Assembly: GCA_020434365.1 (NCBI GenBank)
Contig: JAGRAX010000006.1
Coordinates: forward strand, 1 to 42,310
Origin: Bdellovibrionales bacterium
GTDB lineage: Bacteria; Bdellovibrionota_G; JALEGL01; JAGRMV01
Length of the DNA: 42,310 bases
Direction: 5' to 3'
The translations under genes and the position numbers were made by a program. Under the pieces are notes generated by a model that was not told the DNA's origin, ran no database searches, and saw only the letters and a program-made list of their open reading frames with translations. Below are positions 16,852-26,277 of this stretch, one piece after another; position 1 is the stretch's first letter; every line of letters starts with the position of its first letter.

Positions 16852-17958
16852 ATGGTTACCTTACAACAGATGCTCAAGACAATGATCGAGAAAGGTGCAA
16901 GTGATTTGCACATTTCCTCAGGTTCTCCTCCTCAGCTTAGGATGAGTGGAGGCCTTGTACCACTCAGACTTCCTGCTTTGACATCCAAAGAAACCAAACA
17001 GCTTTGTTACTCTATTTTAACCGACTCCCAAAAACACGTCTTTGAAGAGACTTTGGAGCTCGATTTCTCTTTTGGTTTGAAGGGGCTGTCTCGGTTTCGT
17101 GGGAATCTTTTTTATAAAATGGGCTCAGTCGCTGCAGCCTTCCGTAAAATTCCTTATGAAATCCCTGAGTTTGACACTTTGGGATTGCCTTCAGTGGTCA
17201 AAGAACTCATTGAAAGGCCCAGAGGCTTGGTGCTTGTAACGGGTCCTACAGGATCTGGAAAATCTACAACCTTGGCTTCGATGATCAATATGATCAATGA
17301 AAACAAACATTATCACATTGTTACGATTGAAGATCCCATCGAGTATATGCATCCCCATAAATCTTCCATTGTAAATCAGAGAGAAGTGGGTGCTGATACC
17401 GAGAGTTTTAAAAATGCTTTGAAATATATTTTGAGACAAGATCCTGATGTTGCACTTATTGGTGAGATGAGAGACCTAGAGACCATCGGTGCGGCTCTCA
17501 AAATTGCGGAGACAGGGCACTTGACCTTTGCGACCTTACATACCAACTCATGTGCGCAGACCATCAACCGGATCATTGATGTGTTTCCTCCCCACCAGCA
17601 GTCACAAATTCGCGCGCAGCTCTCCTTTGTGTTGGAAGGAGTCATTTCGCAAATCTTGATTCCAAACTCCAGTGGAAATGGTCGCGTACTTGCTGCAGAG
17701 GTAATGGTTCCCAATGCTGCAATTCGAAACTTAATTCGAGAGGACAAGGTGCATCAAATTTATTCGCAGATGCAAGTTGGACAGACAAAATATGGAATGC
17801 AGACGATGAACCAGGCCTTGTACAATCTTTTCTCTCGTCGATCTATTAGTCTTGAAGAGGCTATGTTTAGGTCGGGTGACCCTGAAGAACTTAGGCAGCT
17901 GATTGACGGAGGTTCGGCGACGGCATCCTCGAAAATGCGTAAACCCATGGGAAGATGA
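16852..17958 (+). CDS. pilT: PilT, pilus retraction ATPase
   Basis: A 368-residue retraction motor. It lacks the long N-terminal domain and zinc site of PilB. Walker A is GPTGSGKSTT (131-140), Walker B region DPDVALIGEMRD (197-208), and the diagnostic PilT motif AIRNLIRE is at 290-297. ASDLHISSGSPP near the N-terminus is also typical. It lies 22 bases after pilB with little ribosome-site signal. The presence of both PilB and PilT supports retractable pili and twitching or gliding of the S-motility kind. Confidence 0.97.
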   Translation: MVTLQQMLKTMIEKGASDLHISSGSPPQLRMSGGLVPLRLPALTSKETKQLCYSILTDSQKHVFEETLELDFSFGLKGLSRFRGNLFYKMGSVAAAFRKIPYEIPEFDTLGLPSVVKELIERPRGLVLVTGPTGSGKSTTLASMINMINENKHYHIVTIEDPIEYMHPHKSSIVNQREVGADTESFKNALKYILRQDPDVALIGEMRDLETIGAALKIAETGHLTFATLHTNSCAQTINRIIDVFPPHQQSQIRAQLSFVLEGVISQILIPNSSGNGRVLAAEVMVPNAAIRNLIREDKVHQIYSQMQVGQTKYGMQTMNQALYNLFSRRSISLEEAMFRSGDPEELRQLIDGGSATASSKMRKPMGR

Positions 17959-18057
17959 AACTAAAGTTGTGTTTCCAGGTAAAACTACGTTAAAATAATA
18001 GGGAGTTTCTAACTACAACCATGATTTCACGTAACAACAAATACATCGGAGCATATC

Positions 18058-19266
18058 TTGGCTCAGTTTAGTTGGGTAGGCGTCAATCGTCAGGGCAAAA
18101 CCCAAAAAGGAGTGAGAGACGCTCCCAATGAAGCCGCGGTGTCCGCGTGGCTTCGGCAGCAAAGAATTCGACCTAAATCCATTAAATCTCAAAAAAAGAG
18201 TAAGGGCTTTAGTTTATCGCTCCCTCAGTCCATTGGTGGGAAAGAAATTGTAATTTTTGCACGTCAATTTGCAACCATGATCGATGCTGGACTTCCAATT
18301 GTTCAGTGTTTGGAAATTTTAATTACACAGCAAGACAATCCTTCCTTTAAAAAAGTACTTCAGGAAGTAAAGCAGGACGTAGAGTCGGGTTCAACGCTTG
18401 CTGACGCATTAGAAAAACAACCCAAAGCTTTTGATGAGCTCTTTGTGAACTTGATTGCGGCTGGAGAGGTTGGAGGTATTTTGGATACCATTCTTCTCAG
18501 GTTGGCGGCGTATTTAGAAAAGTCTCTAAAACTCAAAGGCAAAGTAAAGGGTGCAATGTTTTATCCAGCTACAATCGTTGTTGTTGCAATTGTTGTAATC
18601 GCGGTTCTTTTGGGTTTCGTTATTCCTATTTTTGAAAATATGTTTAAGGAAATGGGTGGAGCCGAGCTCCCTGCGCCCACTCAAATCGTTATTGGTTTAT
18701 CCAATGCCTTTCAAAATAACTTTTTATATTTTGTAGGCGCGATCATTGCCATGGTCGTTGGTTTTCGGGTTGCCTATAAAAATCCAAAGGGGAGGTTGGC
18801 GATTGATAAGGCCATGCTGCAGTTTCCGGTTGTGGGACCTCTTTTGCGAAAGGTAGCTGTCGCCAGGTTTACCAGAACGATGGGAACCATGCTTTCAAGT
18901 GGTGTGCCCATTCTAGATGCTTTAAATATTGTGGCCAAAACCGCAGGAAACAAAACCATTGAGAATGCGATTGTATATGCCAGAACATCAATCAGTGAGG
19001 GGCAAACGATTGTAGAGCCTCTGATTGAAACAGCGGTGTTCCCTCCGATGGTGACTCAAATGATTGGGGTTGGAGAGGCAACGGGTGCCATGGATGCCAT
19101 GCTTGGAAAAATAGCGGATTTTTATGATGAAGAAGTAGACGCAGCCGTGGATACCTTAACCTCAATGATTGAGCCTGTGATGATGGTTTTTCTTGGAGTT
19201 GTTATTGGTGGGCTCGTCATTGCTATGTACATGCCTGTATTTCAAATGGCAGGCAACGTTTCATAG
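18058..19266 (+). CDS. pilC: PilC, inner-membrane pilus platform protein
   Basis: A 402-residue GspF/PilC protein that links the motors to the growing pilus. Two T2SSF domains are seen: FARQFATMIDAGLPIVQCL near residue 70 and FTRTMGTMLSSGVPILDAL near 275. Membrane segments lie at about 166-190, 218-236 and 372-392. The start is TTG at 18058, chosen because GGAG lies 7 bases upstream and the N-terminus (MAQFSWVGVNRQGK) is typical. The 99-base gap after pilT holds a 16-codon frame (18021-18071) that overlaps the start, and no clear promoter. The pilS gene follows immediately. Confidence 0.96.
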   Translation: MAQFSWVGVNRQGKTQKGVRDAPNEAAVSAWLRQQRIRPKSIKSQKKSKGFSLSLPQSIGGKEIVIFARQFATMIDAGLPIVQCLEILITQQDNPSFKKVLQEVKQDVESGSTLADALEKQPKAFDELFVNLIAAGEVGGILDTILLRLAAYLEKSLKLKGKVKGAMFYPATIVVVAIVVIAVLLGFVIPIFENMFKEMGGAELPAPTQIVIGLSNAFQNNFLYFVGAIIAMVVGFRVAYKNPKGRLAIDKAMLQFPVVGPLLRKVAVARFTRTMGTMLSSGVPILDALNIVAKTAGNKTIENAIVYARTSISEGQTIVEPLIETAVFPPMVTQMIGVGEATGAMDAMLGKIADFYDEEVDAAVDTLTSMIEPVMMVFLGVVIGGLVIAMYMPVFQMAGNVS

Positions 19267-20616
19267 ATGTCTTTGGCTTCGTCTGTTACGATCGCGCCTC
19301 GGCCCAACATCAATCCAGAGCAATCTAAATATCAAGAGAAGCTAAAAATTCTTTTGTTCTCTCGCGTATGCATTGCCATTTCACTTTTGGTGGCGACATT
19401 GTTTTTCAAACCTGGAGCGCAAGATCCAAATTCGCAGCTTCATGAAGCCTATCTTTTGGTTACACTTTGCCATGTTTTTGTTTCGATTGTACTTCTCGCG
19501 CTCTATTTTTTTTCCGACATCTATTATTTTCAGCGCTTTGGATTTTTGCAACTCGTATGGGACATCGTTTTTCATACGGTGATTATTTATCTTACGGGAG
19601 GTGTCGAGAGTCAGTTTAAATTTTTGTATTGGTTGACCATTGTGCATGCTGCAATTTTGTTTCTAAAAACAGGAGCGATTTACGTAGCTGCAATCAGCGC
19701 GCTCCTTTATGGGATTTTGGCCAATTTGGCTTTTTTTAATAGTCTTCCGGCGCTTATGGAAAATCTCAAAGTCCTGCCTCAGCAATGGCCAGAGCAGAGA
19801 GTGACCATTTCGATTCTGGTCAATGGAGGAGCTTGTTTTTTGATTGCGTACATCAGTTCATTTGTGGCTGAGAGAATGCATCGGGTAGAGGAGCTTTTGG
19901 AAAAAAAAGATACAGAAGTAAAGAATTTAGAAACCTTGATGGAGAAATCAAAACATCTCGCAGCCATTGGTGAAATGGCGGCCAGAATCGCACATGAAAT
20001 TCGCAACCCACTGACTTCATTGGGCGCATCGATTGATGTTCTCAGTGAGAGACAGAATATGGATCAAAAAGAAAGCAAACTCTTGGCGATCGTAAAAAAA
20101 GAAACTCGAAGACTCAATCAATTGCTAACAGATTTTCTTTTGTTTTCTAAGCCGACTCAAATACAAAAAACAAATTTACTTTTGTCACAGGCAATTGAAG
20201 AGGCATTATCAAGCTTCTCTGCTGGATATCCTCAGGTGAAAACCTCTTTTCATGCAGCGTTTGAAAAAGAAAAAACAGTTTATGCCGATGGGAAGCAGAT
20301 CAATCAAGTGTTGTGGAATGCCTTGAAAAATGCAGCAGAGGCTATGGAAGGCGAAGGACGCGTTGAGATAGAATTGCAAGACATGAAAGATTTCTATCGT
20401 GTGCAGATCAAAGATTGTGGTCATGGTGTGGATGAAGAATCTCAAAACAATGCTTTTGAGCCTTTTTATACAAAAAAAATTAAAGGAACGGGACTGGGCC
20501 TTTCAATTGTAAGAAGAATTGTCAGCGAACATGGAGGAAAAGTGACACTTGACAATCGCAGGGATCAAAAAGGAGCACTGTTACGTATTGACTTGCCGTG
20601 GAGTCACCATGATTAA
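19267..20616 (+). CDS. pilS: PilS, multipass sensor histidine kinase
   Basis: A 449-residue kinase. About six hydrophobic segments fill residues 30-200, as in PilS of Pseudomonas, which senses pilin in the inner membrane. The H box is AARIAHEIRNPLTSLG with His243. N, G1 and G2 boxes follow (WNALKNAAEAM, IKDCGHGVD, GTGLGLSIV). It abuts pilC with no gap and overlaps pilR by 8 bases. The family role is to control pilin transcription through PilR. Confidence 0.95.
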   Translation: MSLASSVTIAPRPNINPEQSKYQEKLKILLFSRVCIAISLLVATLFFKPGAQDPNSQLHEAYLLVTLCHVFVSIVLLALYFFSDIYYFQRFGFLQLVWDIVFHTVIIYLTGGVESQFKFLYWLTIVHAAILFLKTGAIYVAAISALLYGILANLAFFNSLPALMENLKVLPQQWPEQRVTISILVNGGACFLIAYISSFVAERMHRVEELLEKKDTEVKNLETLMEKSKHLAAIGEMAARIAHEIRNPLTSLGASIDVLSERQNMDQKESKLLAIVKKETRRLNQLLTDFLLFSKPTQIQKTNLLLSQAIEEALSSFSAGYPQVKTSFHAAFEKEKTVYADGKQINQVLWNALKNAAEAMEGEGRVEIELQDMKDFYRVQIKDCGHGVDEESQNNAFEPFYTKKIKGTGLGLSIVRRIVSEHGGKVTLDNRRDQKGALLRIDLPWSHHD

Positions 20617-21973
20617 ACTTTTGGTGGTGGATGACGAAGAATCCATTTTGGATTTTTTTTCGGTAGCTTTCAGTAAAGATCAATATATTGTTGATGTTGC
20701 TCTCGATGGAGAACTGGCCATGGATATGGTCCAAAAGAGTTTTTATGATGTTGTTGTGACAGACCTTACAATGCCCAAAATGAATGGTTTAGATCTTTTG
20801 AGTCATATCAAAAAGGAATCAGCAGATTCTCAGGTTGTGATGATGACGGCTTATGGCAGCACGGAAACCGCTGTAAAGGCTATGAAATTAGGCGCATTTG
20901 ATTATATTACGAAACCTTTTGAGATTGATGAAGTCAGGAAAATACTTTCCAATGCGATTGAACATCGGGAACTCAAACGAAGAAATGATGCTTATCATCA
21001 GCTTTCGATCAGGCAATACGAGAAAAGAAAAATGATTGGAGAGAGTGAGCAGACGAAAAGCCTGATCGAAATGCTAGAAAAAATTTCTCCAGGAGAGTCG
21101 AGCGTGTTGATTACAGGGGAAAGCGGAACCGGAAAAGAACTTGTGGCAAGAGAAATTCATTATCGATCAGACCGAGCCCAGCAGCCATTTGTTCCAATCA
21201 ATTGTGCGGCCATTCCAGAAAACCTGATTGAAGCGGAACTTTTTGGATATGAAAAGGGAGCCTTTACAGGCGCAGATCAGAAAAAAATGGGTCTGTTTGA
21301 AAGTGCGCATCGAGGGAGTATTTTTTTAGATGAGATTGGCGAGTTGCCTTTGCACCTCCAATCCAAGCTTCTTCGGGTATTGGCGGAAAGATCTTTGACT
21401 CGGGTTGGAGGGCGTCAAAACATCTCAGTGGATGTTCGGTTGATTTCTGCTACCAATCAAAACTTAGAAAAGCTCGTCGATCAAAAGCAGTTTCGGCAAG
21501 ATTTATTCTACCGAATCAATGTGATTCACTTGGAACTCTCTCCCTTGCGAGAAAGGAAGGAAGACATTCCTACCTTGGCCACGCACTTTTACCAGCAGTA
21601 CAATCGCAAGTATCGTAAAGATCTAGAGGGGATGGATCAGAGCTTTTTGGAGTCCTTATGCAAATACTCTTTTCCTGGAAATGTCAGAGAGCTTGAAAAT
21701 ATAGTCGAGCAAGCTGTGGTGTTAGAAACAGGGAAACGTCTTACCGACCAAAGCATACCCGTAAAAGTAAGAGACAAGATTTCAAGTGGCAGTCAAAGCA
21801 AAGTGAGTGTGCCCAGGGGCAGTCTAGATCAGACCTTGGAGAGTGTAGAAAGAAAAGCCATCGCTCAGGCCCTTCATGATGCAAAGGGAAATAAAACCAA
21901 GGCCGCCGATTTGTTGAAAATCAGTTTTCGCTCTTTGAGATATCGCCTAGAGAAACTTGGGATCGATGACTGA
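20609..21973 (+). CDS. pilR: PilR, NtrC-type sigma-54 response regulator
   Basis: A 454-residue activator. The receiver has Asp9-Glu10 in the acidic pocket, phospho-acceptor Asp52 (VVTDLTMP), Thr80 and Lys102 (TKPF). The AAA+ domain has Walker A GESGTGKE (170-177) and the sigma-54 contact loop GAFTGA (217-222). The C-terminal Fis-type helix-turn-helix is NKTKAADLLKISFRSLRYRL. The open frame starts at 20549, but the ATG at 20609 gives the normal receiver start and overlaps pilS. A sigma-54 promoter lies about 135 bases downstream, ahead of pilA, as expected for its target. Confidence 0.96.
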   Translation: MIKLLVVDDEESILDFFSVAFSKDQYIVDVALDGELAMDMVQKSFYDVVVTDLTMPKMNGLDLLSHIKKESADSQVVMMTAYGSTETAVKAMKLGAFDYITKPFEIDEVRKILSNAIEHRELKRRNDAYHQLSIRQYEKRKMIGESEQTKSLIEMLEKISPGESSVLITGESGTGKELVAREIHYRSDRAQQPFVPINCAAIPENLIEAELFGYEKGAFTGADQKKMGLFESAHRGSIFLDEIGELPLHLQSKLLRVLAERSLTRVGGRQNISVDVRLISATNQNLEKLVDQKQFRQDLFYRINVIHLELSPLRERKEDIPTLATHFYQQYNRKYRKDLEGMDQSFLESLCKYSFPGNVRELENIVEQAVVLETGKRLTDQSIPVKVRDKISSGSQSKVSVPRGSLDQTLESVERKAIAQALHDAKGNKTKAADLLKISFRSLRYRLEKLGIDD

Positions 21974-21988
21974 CAAATCAGGCAAGTA

Positions 21989-22008
21989 TGACAATTTTTG
22001 TCCGCATT
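21989..22008 (+). promoter_or_regulatory. Candidate PilR activator site upstream of pilA
   Basis: TGACAATTTTTGTCCGCATT contains the palindrome GACAA-TTT-TTGTC (21990-22002) and lies about 135 bases before the predicted pilA transcript start, a normal position for a bacterial enhancer. A further TGACAA at 21971-21976 and TGACA at 22066-22070 may be half sites. Eighteen of 20 bases match the box at 14944-14963 upstream of pilB. Confidence 0.55.
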
Positions 22009-22107
22009 TTTTGCATATATTTAAGCCTTGATGCTGCAATAGAAGCCATATTTTTTATAAATATTTGACATCATTGAAAAAGCTTTTAGCATAATACATC
22101 ACGGTTT

Positions 22108-22123
22108 TGGTATGGGCCTTGCT
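22108..22123 (+). promoter_or_regulatory. Sigma-54 (-24/-12) promoter of pilA
   Basis: TGGTATGGGCCTTGCT has the required GG (22109-22110) and GC (22121-22122) exactly ten bases apart and the TTGCT end of the consensus. It sits 57 bases before the pilA start, directly behind the PilR gene. The transcript should begin near 22134. The rest of the 206-base gap holds the PilR-type boxes and AT-rich DNA suited to bending. Confidence 0.85.
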
Positions 22124-22179
22124 AATGTATAGCCCGTTGTAACCATAACCTTAAACTAAACCTTTCTTAAGGAGAGAAA

Positions 22180-22692
22180 ATGATCCAAAAAATGAATCGT
22201 AAAAAGGGTTTTACCCTTATTGAGTTGATGGTGGTAGTTGTCATCATCGGTATCTTGGCCGCTGTGGCAATTCCTGCAATCAGTGAGTTTCAGAGAAAAG
22301 CAAAATCATCTGAAGCCAGCTCAAACTTGGGAGCGATCAAACGTTCTGAAACCGTATACTTTAAAGGTTCAGGAACCAATGAAGCTACCGGTTTGGCTCA
22401 AGAGCCTCGTTTCTTGGCTGCTGCTGCGAACCCAGCAACCATTCCTGCAGGTACAAAAGGTACTTTTGATCCAACTGTTGCCAACTGGAGCCAGCTCCTT
22501 AGTGTAGACGGTCAGGTATTTTATCAGTACCAAGCTACACAAGCAGGTACAGGAAACGCCGCAACTTCAAGCGTTATCGCTCGTGGTGACCTTGATGGTG
22601 ACAGCGTAAATGGCGTGTACCAAATGAATGGTTCTGTTGCTGCCGGTGAAGTTTCTTGGACCGGTCTCATCATTACCAACGCTCTTGAATAG
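22180..22692 (+). CDS. pilA: PilA, major type IVa pilin
   Basis: A 170-residue prepilin. The leader of 10 residues ends in Gly10, and the mature protein begins FTLIELMVVVVIIGILAAVA with Glu at mature position 5 (Glu15), needed for assembly. Cleavage and N-methylation by PilD are expected. The C-terminal part is rich in Gly, Ala, Ser and Thr and contains no cysteine pair, so the usual pilin disulfide is absent. A strong ribosome site (TAAGGAG, 22168-22174) precedes the ATG. It has its own sigma-54 promoter and its own terminator, so it can be made in large amounts apart from the machinery genes. Confidence 0.96.
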   Translation: MIQKMNRKKGFTLIELMVVVVIIGILAAVAIPAISEFQRKAKSSEASSNLGAIKRSETVYFKGSGTNEATGLAQEPRFLAAAANPATIPAGTKGTFDPTVANWSQLLSVDGQVFYQYQATQAGTGNAATSSVIARGDLDGDSVNGVYQMNGSVAAGEVSWTGLIITNALE

Positions 22693-22720
22693 AATCCTAT
22701 AGATTCTGTAAAGACGAATC

Positions 22721-22757
22721 AAAAAGTCGGATTCCCAGTTGGGAATCCGACTTTTTT
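22721..22757 (+). terminator. Strong intrinsic terminator after pilA
   Basis: The stem AAAAAGTCGGATTCCC (22721-22736) pairs perfectly with GGGAATCCGACTTTTT (22741-22756) around an AGTT loop and ends in six T. The A-run on the left also makes it work on the other strand. It separates highly expressed pilA from the pilG-led genes. Confidence 0.95.
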
Positions 22758-22806
22758 CTTTGGGAATTGTTTTTTTTCTACTATCATTTCAATACTTTCT
22801 AGACTC

Positions 22807-23733
22807 ATGACTGTATATCGACGCCTTATTGTAATCACCATTTCCATTCTGGGAATTGTGTACGCCTTTACGCAGCTTCGTAGCATTGAAGAGCAAGAAA
22901 AAGAACTCAAAGACCACTACAGCGCTTTTCCTTCTGCGGATTGGATTCGACCTTTTCTTATCGGCCATGAGGGCGTGCTGGCAGATCTGTTGTGGCTGCA
23001 TGCCATTGATGTGTCGCTGGAGGAAGGCTTGGTATCGGATGAGTATGTTTTTTTACACAATTTGATTAACTTTGTTGTGGACTTAGATCCCAAATTTGAG
23101 GACATCGCGATTTGGTCAACGGCAGTGTTGGATTTTTCAACTGGGGCAAGCCAAAAAGAAAAGACAAAAGCGATCATAGAGATTTTGCAAAAGGTTTGGA
23201 GGCATCATCTGTATCACCCCACGGGGTGGAACCATACCAAAACCTATTGGATGATTCCCGTAAACTTAGGTTATGCATATTCCGAAGAACTGGGGCAGCA
23301 TGAGTTGGGAGCAAAATATTTTGGTATGGCAGCGCGCATTCCAGACACGCCAGAGTATTTTAAAACGTGGGCTGCAACCTTATATCAAAAAGAAATTGGC
23401 AAAAGTGAGCAGAGCATCAAAGCCATGGAAGATCTTTTGGTTCTCGAAATTCTGCATCAAAAGAAAAAAGGCATTGTAGACAAAAATATGCTGAGAAAAA
23501 TTGAAGTGAGGTTGGAAGCCTTTTATCGTGATGCAGCCATGGAAGATATGGCTCGGACCAGAATTTCAATGATCAAAAAGAAAATCGAAGAAAATCAAGA
23601 GCTATGGGAACAAAAGTATGTGTTTCTTCCTCTTGATTTTTTTCTTATATTGAATGTGCAAAGCAGCCAATTAGATGCAGGAATTTACGATGTGTACTTT
23701 CCTTATTTGTCTGCACTGGATGAAGGAGCGTAG
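22807..23733 (+). CDS. pilG: PilG-like membrane-anchored helical protein
   Basis: A 308-residue protein with one N-terminal membrane helix (about 7-24) and a helical remainder resembling degenerate TPRs (WMIPVNLGYAYSEELGQHEL, then FKTWAATLYQKE). I recognise no catalytic motif. The symbol rests mainly on position: it follows pilA and precedes an ABC ATPase and permease, as pilG does in the Myxococcus pil cluster, where pilG, pilH and pilI are needed for pili. It probably works at the inner membrane with the transporter. No clear ribosome site is visible before the ATG at 22807; pilH follows after 3 bases. Confidence 0.7.
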   Translation: MTVYRRLIVITISILGIVYAFTQLRSIEEQEKELKDHYSAFPSADWIRPFLIGHEGVLADLLWLHAIDVSLEEGLVSDEYVFLHNLINFVVDLDPKFEDIAIWSTAVLDFSTGASQKEKTKAIIEILQKVWRHHLYHPTGWNHTKTYWMIPVNLGYAYSEELGQHELGAKYFGMAARIPDTPEYFKTWAATLYQKEIGKSEQSIKAMEDLLVLEILHQKKKGIVDKNMLRKIEVRLEAFYRDAAMEDMARTRISMIKKKIEENQELWEQKYVFLPLDFFLILNVQSSQLDAGIYDVYFPYLSALDEGA

Positions 23734-23736
23734 TGT

Positions 23737-24690
23737 ATGAGCGAGAATGCGATTGTCATAGAAAATTTAGTCAAACGTTATCGTATGCATTTTTGGCAAA
23801 AACCCTTTCCTGCGCTCAAAGGTGTTAGCTTTAAGGTTCCAAAGCATGAAGTTACGGGGCTCATTGGTCCCAATGGCGCAGGAAAGACAACAGCCATCAA
23901 ATCCATGCTCAACTTTGTAATTCCAACTTCAGGGAAAATTATGGTGTTTGATCGTCCTTCTTCCGACCAGAGCATTCGAAAAACCATTGGATATCTTCCT
24001 GAGCAGACCTATTATTATGAATATTTGAAAGCAGATGAAATTCTTCATTTTTACGGGCGCTTTTTTAGTCTCAGGTATCAAGAGCGAAAAAAGCGTGTCG
24101 ATCAGCTTATTGACATGGTGGGTCTAGGTCCAAAAAAACAACTGCGTCTTCGTAATTATTCGAAGGGAATGTTGCAGAGACTGGGAATTGCTCAGGCTCT
24201 CATCAATGATCCAGATTTGGTGATTTTTGATGAGCCCATGTCGGGTTTAGATCCTTTGGGGAGAAAAGACGTAAAAGATATTATTCTGAGACTCAAACAT
24301 GAAAAAAAAACGATTCTTTTTTCTTCACACATTTTGTCGGATGTTGAGCTCTTGTGTGATCGTGTTGTAATGCTTAAAGACGGAGAGCTCTATGCTGATG
24401 GAGAAGTTGCGGATCTCATTCGACCCGAAGTCAGTCACAAAGAGCTCGTATTCAAAGCTTGGGATCAAAATATTACACTCCCCGAAGCATGGCAAAAACA
24501 CGCAAAACTAAGAAAAGTTGGAAATCGAAATATTTTAGAGTTTGCAGAGCAGGAAGAGTTTACACAAGAAATCGTTTTTAAATGGGTTGAAGAGTGTGAC
24601 CACCGAGTGATCTCATTTCAGAATCACCGTATGCATTTGGAAGATTTGCTGTATCAAAAACAAGATCAAAAAGGGAATGTAAGCACATGA
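23737..24690 (+). CDS. pilH: PilH, ABC transporter ATPase of the pilus cluster
   Basis: A 317-residue ABC ATPase. Walker A is GPNGAGKT (44-51), the signature is YSKGM (141-145), Walker B is LVIFDEPMSGLDP (161-173) and the switch His is His198 (FSSHIL). The C-terminal 90 residues form an extension common in ABC-2 export ATPases. The ATGA overlap with the permease gene shows they form one transporter. The symbol follows the Myxococcus gene order; the substrate is unknown. Confidence 0.85.
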   Translation: MSENAIVIENLVKRYRMHFWQKPFPALKGVSFKVPKHEVTGLIGPNGAGKTTAIKSMLNFVIPTSGKIMVFDRPSSDQSIRKTIGYLPEQTYYYEYLKADEILHFYGRFFSLRYQERKKRVDQLIDMVGLGPKKQLRLRNYSKGMLQRLGIAQALINDPDLVIFDEPMSGLDPLGRKDVKDIILRLKHEKKTILFSSHILSDVELLCDRVVMLKDGELYADGEVADLIRPEVSHKELVFKAWDQNITLPEAWQKHAKLRKVGNRNILEFAEQEEFTQEIVFKWVEECDHRVISFQNHRMHLEDLLYQKQDQKGNVST

Positions 24691-25472
24691 TGGACAATAT
24701 TTTTTCCTTGGGTTTAAATACATATCGAGAAGCGATTCGCCAAAAGGTTTTATATGGCCTGATGTTTTTTATGGTTTTGTTGATTTTGATGGCCTATTTT
24801 CTTGCTCAGCTTGCAGTTGGAGATGCGGATGTGAAAATCATCAAAGATATGGGGCTTGCAACGATCTTTTTTTTGGGCTCGGTTGTATCCATATCGATGG
24901 GAATTTCTTTGGTCTATAAAGAAATCGAACGAAAGACCATTTATACCATTTTATCTAAGCCTGTATCTCGCACGGAGTTTGTGATCGGAAAGTTTATCGG
25001 CCTTGCGGTAACTCTTTTTGTCAAAGTTGTATTGATGACATGTCTACTGCTTGCAGTGCTTTCTTTTTACCCAGAAGGAGCAGATTGGAACTTGTGGAAA
25101 GCTTCGTTTCTTATTTTTGTGGAACTTTGTGTTTTGGTATCGATTGCACTGGTGTTTTCATCTTACAGTTCTTCATTTATGAGCGGGCTTTTTTGCTTTT
25201 CAATTTTAATGGTTGGACATTTGACTGATGATCTCGTGAGTATTGTCGTAAAAACAATTCAAAGAACAAAAGTATCATTGCCTTTTCCTCCTGAAGTTTT
25301 TGAATGGATCAAGGTTTTTAGTTTTGATCATTTTATTATCAATAGTCAGATCGTGTATGGGGTTCCTGTCGGTATGAATCGAATATTTTTTGGTGGACTC
25401 TATGGATTTTTTTGGGTTGTTTTTTTTCTCACCATTGCAGTGAGTTTGTTTCGTCTTAAGGATTTAAAATAA
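24687..25472 (+). CDS. pilI: PilI, ABC-2 type permease of the pilus cluster
   Basis: A 261-residue membrane protein with about six hydrophobic segments. The segment YKEIERKTIYTILSKPVSRT, following the second membrane helix, is typical of ABC-2 permeases of the NosY/CcmB kind. It overlaps the ATPase gene by 4 bases. Together they should form a homodimeric ABC transporter. In Myxococcus the equivalent is needed for pilus assembly, but its cargo is not known to me. Confidence 0.82.
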   Translation: MMDNIFSLGLNTYREAIRQKVLYGLMFFMVLLILMAYFLAQLAVGDADVKIIKDMGLATIFFLGSVVSISMGISLVYKEIERKTIYTILSKPVSRTEFVIGKFIGLAVTLFVKVVLMTCLLLAVLSFYPEGADWNLWKASFLIFVELCVLVSIALVFSSYSSSFMSGLFCFSILMVGHLTDDLVSIVVKTIQRTKVSLPFPPEVFEWIKVFSFDHFIINSQIVYGVPVGMNRIFFGGLYGFFWVVFFLTIAVSLFRLKDLK

Positions 25473-25473
25473 G

Positions 25474-26277
25474 ATGCTTGAAGCTGTCATGAGCATGCAT
25501 GCTTATATGCTTGGAGTTTTTTTTGTTTTCGGATCACTCGTGGGCAGCTTTCTTAATGTATGTATCTATAGAGTGCCGCTAGCTGTAAGTATCGTTGCTC
25601 CCAGGTCAAGGTGCAATCGCTGTGGCGTTCCCATCGCGTGGTATGACAATCTTCCGATCATTTCTTTTTTTATTCTTGCAGGGCGCTGTAGATTTTGTGG
25701 AGTATATATAGGGGTTAGACATTTTTGGATTGAGTTGTTTGTAGGACTTGCCAGCGCTTTTTTGTTTTCTCAGTATGGGGTGAGCTTTGAGTTTTTATAT
25801 TTTTTTGTATTTTTCTCTGTATTGATCGTTGTGACCTTCATTGATATTGACCATCAAATCATTCCGGATGGAATTTCTTATTGGGGGATGGCTACGGGAG
25901 TGCTTTTGGCTCTGCATTTTGAGATTGCACAAATGCGTTGGGATGTTGACTTTGCGCAGTCTATTTTGGGTCTGCTTTTTGGTGGAGGGCTCTTGTGGTT
26001 TGTTGCGTGGGCATATGAAAAAGTTACGCTTCGAGAGGGACTTGGTTTTGGAGATGTAAAGCTCATGGGATTTTTTGGAGCTCATGTAGGGATAGAAGGA
26101 GTCTGCTTTGTTTTGTTTTATGGGGCTTTTTTAGGTTCAATTGTTGGAGTGGCCATGATGATTTTCGGTCAGGCTCACAAAAGAACAGCCATCCCTTTTG
26201 GACCTTATCTATGTCTTGGTTTGGTTTTATATGAGCTTAGAATCCATGAGCTCTTTGGTTTTTGGAGCGTAGTATAG
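25474..26277 (+). CDS. pilD: PilD, prepilin peptidase and N-methyltransferase
   Basis: A 267-residue inner-membrane aspartic peptidase that cleaves prepilin leaders and methylates the new N-terminus. The cytoplasmic loop has the tetracysteine zinc site CNRC (47-50) and CRFC (72-75). The catalytic aspartates are in FIDIDHQIIPD (122-132) and GFGDVKLMG (Asp194). About eight hydrophobic segments are seen. An ATG at 25489 is an alternative start. It serves PilA and the PilV-like pilin of this cluster. It lies one base after pilI and abuts the next gene. Confidence 0.96.
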   Translation: MLEAVMSMHAYMLGVFFVFGSLVGSFLNVCIYRVPLAVSIVAPRSRCNRCGVPIAWYDNLPIISFFILAGRCRFCGVYIGVRHFWIELFVGLASAFLFSQYGVSFEFLYFFVFFSVLIVVTFIDIDHQIIPDGISYWGMATGVLLALHFEIAQMRWDVDFAQSILGLLFGGGLLWFVAWAYEKVTLREGLGFGDVKLMGFFGAHVGIEGVCFVLFYGAFLGSIVGVAMMIFGQAHKRTAIPFGPYLCLGLVLYELRIHELFGFWSVV

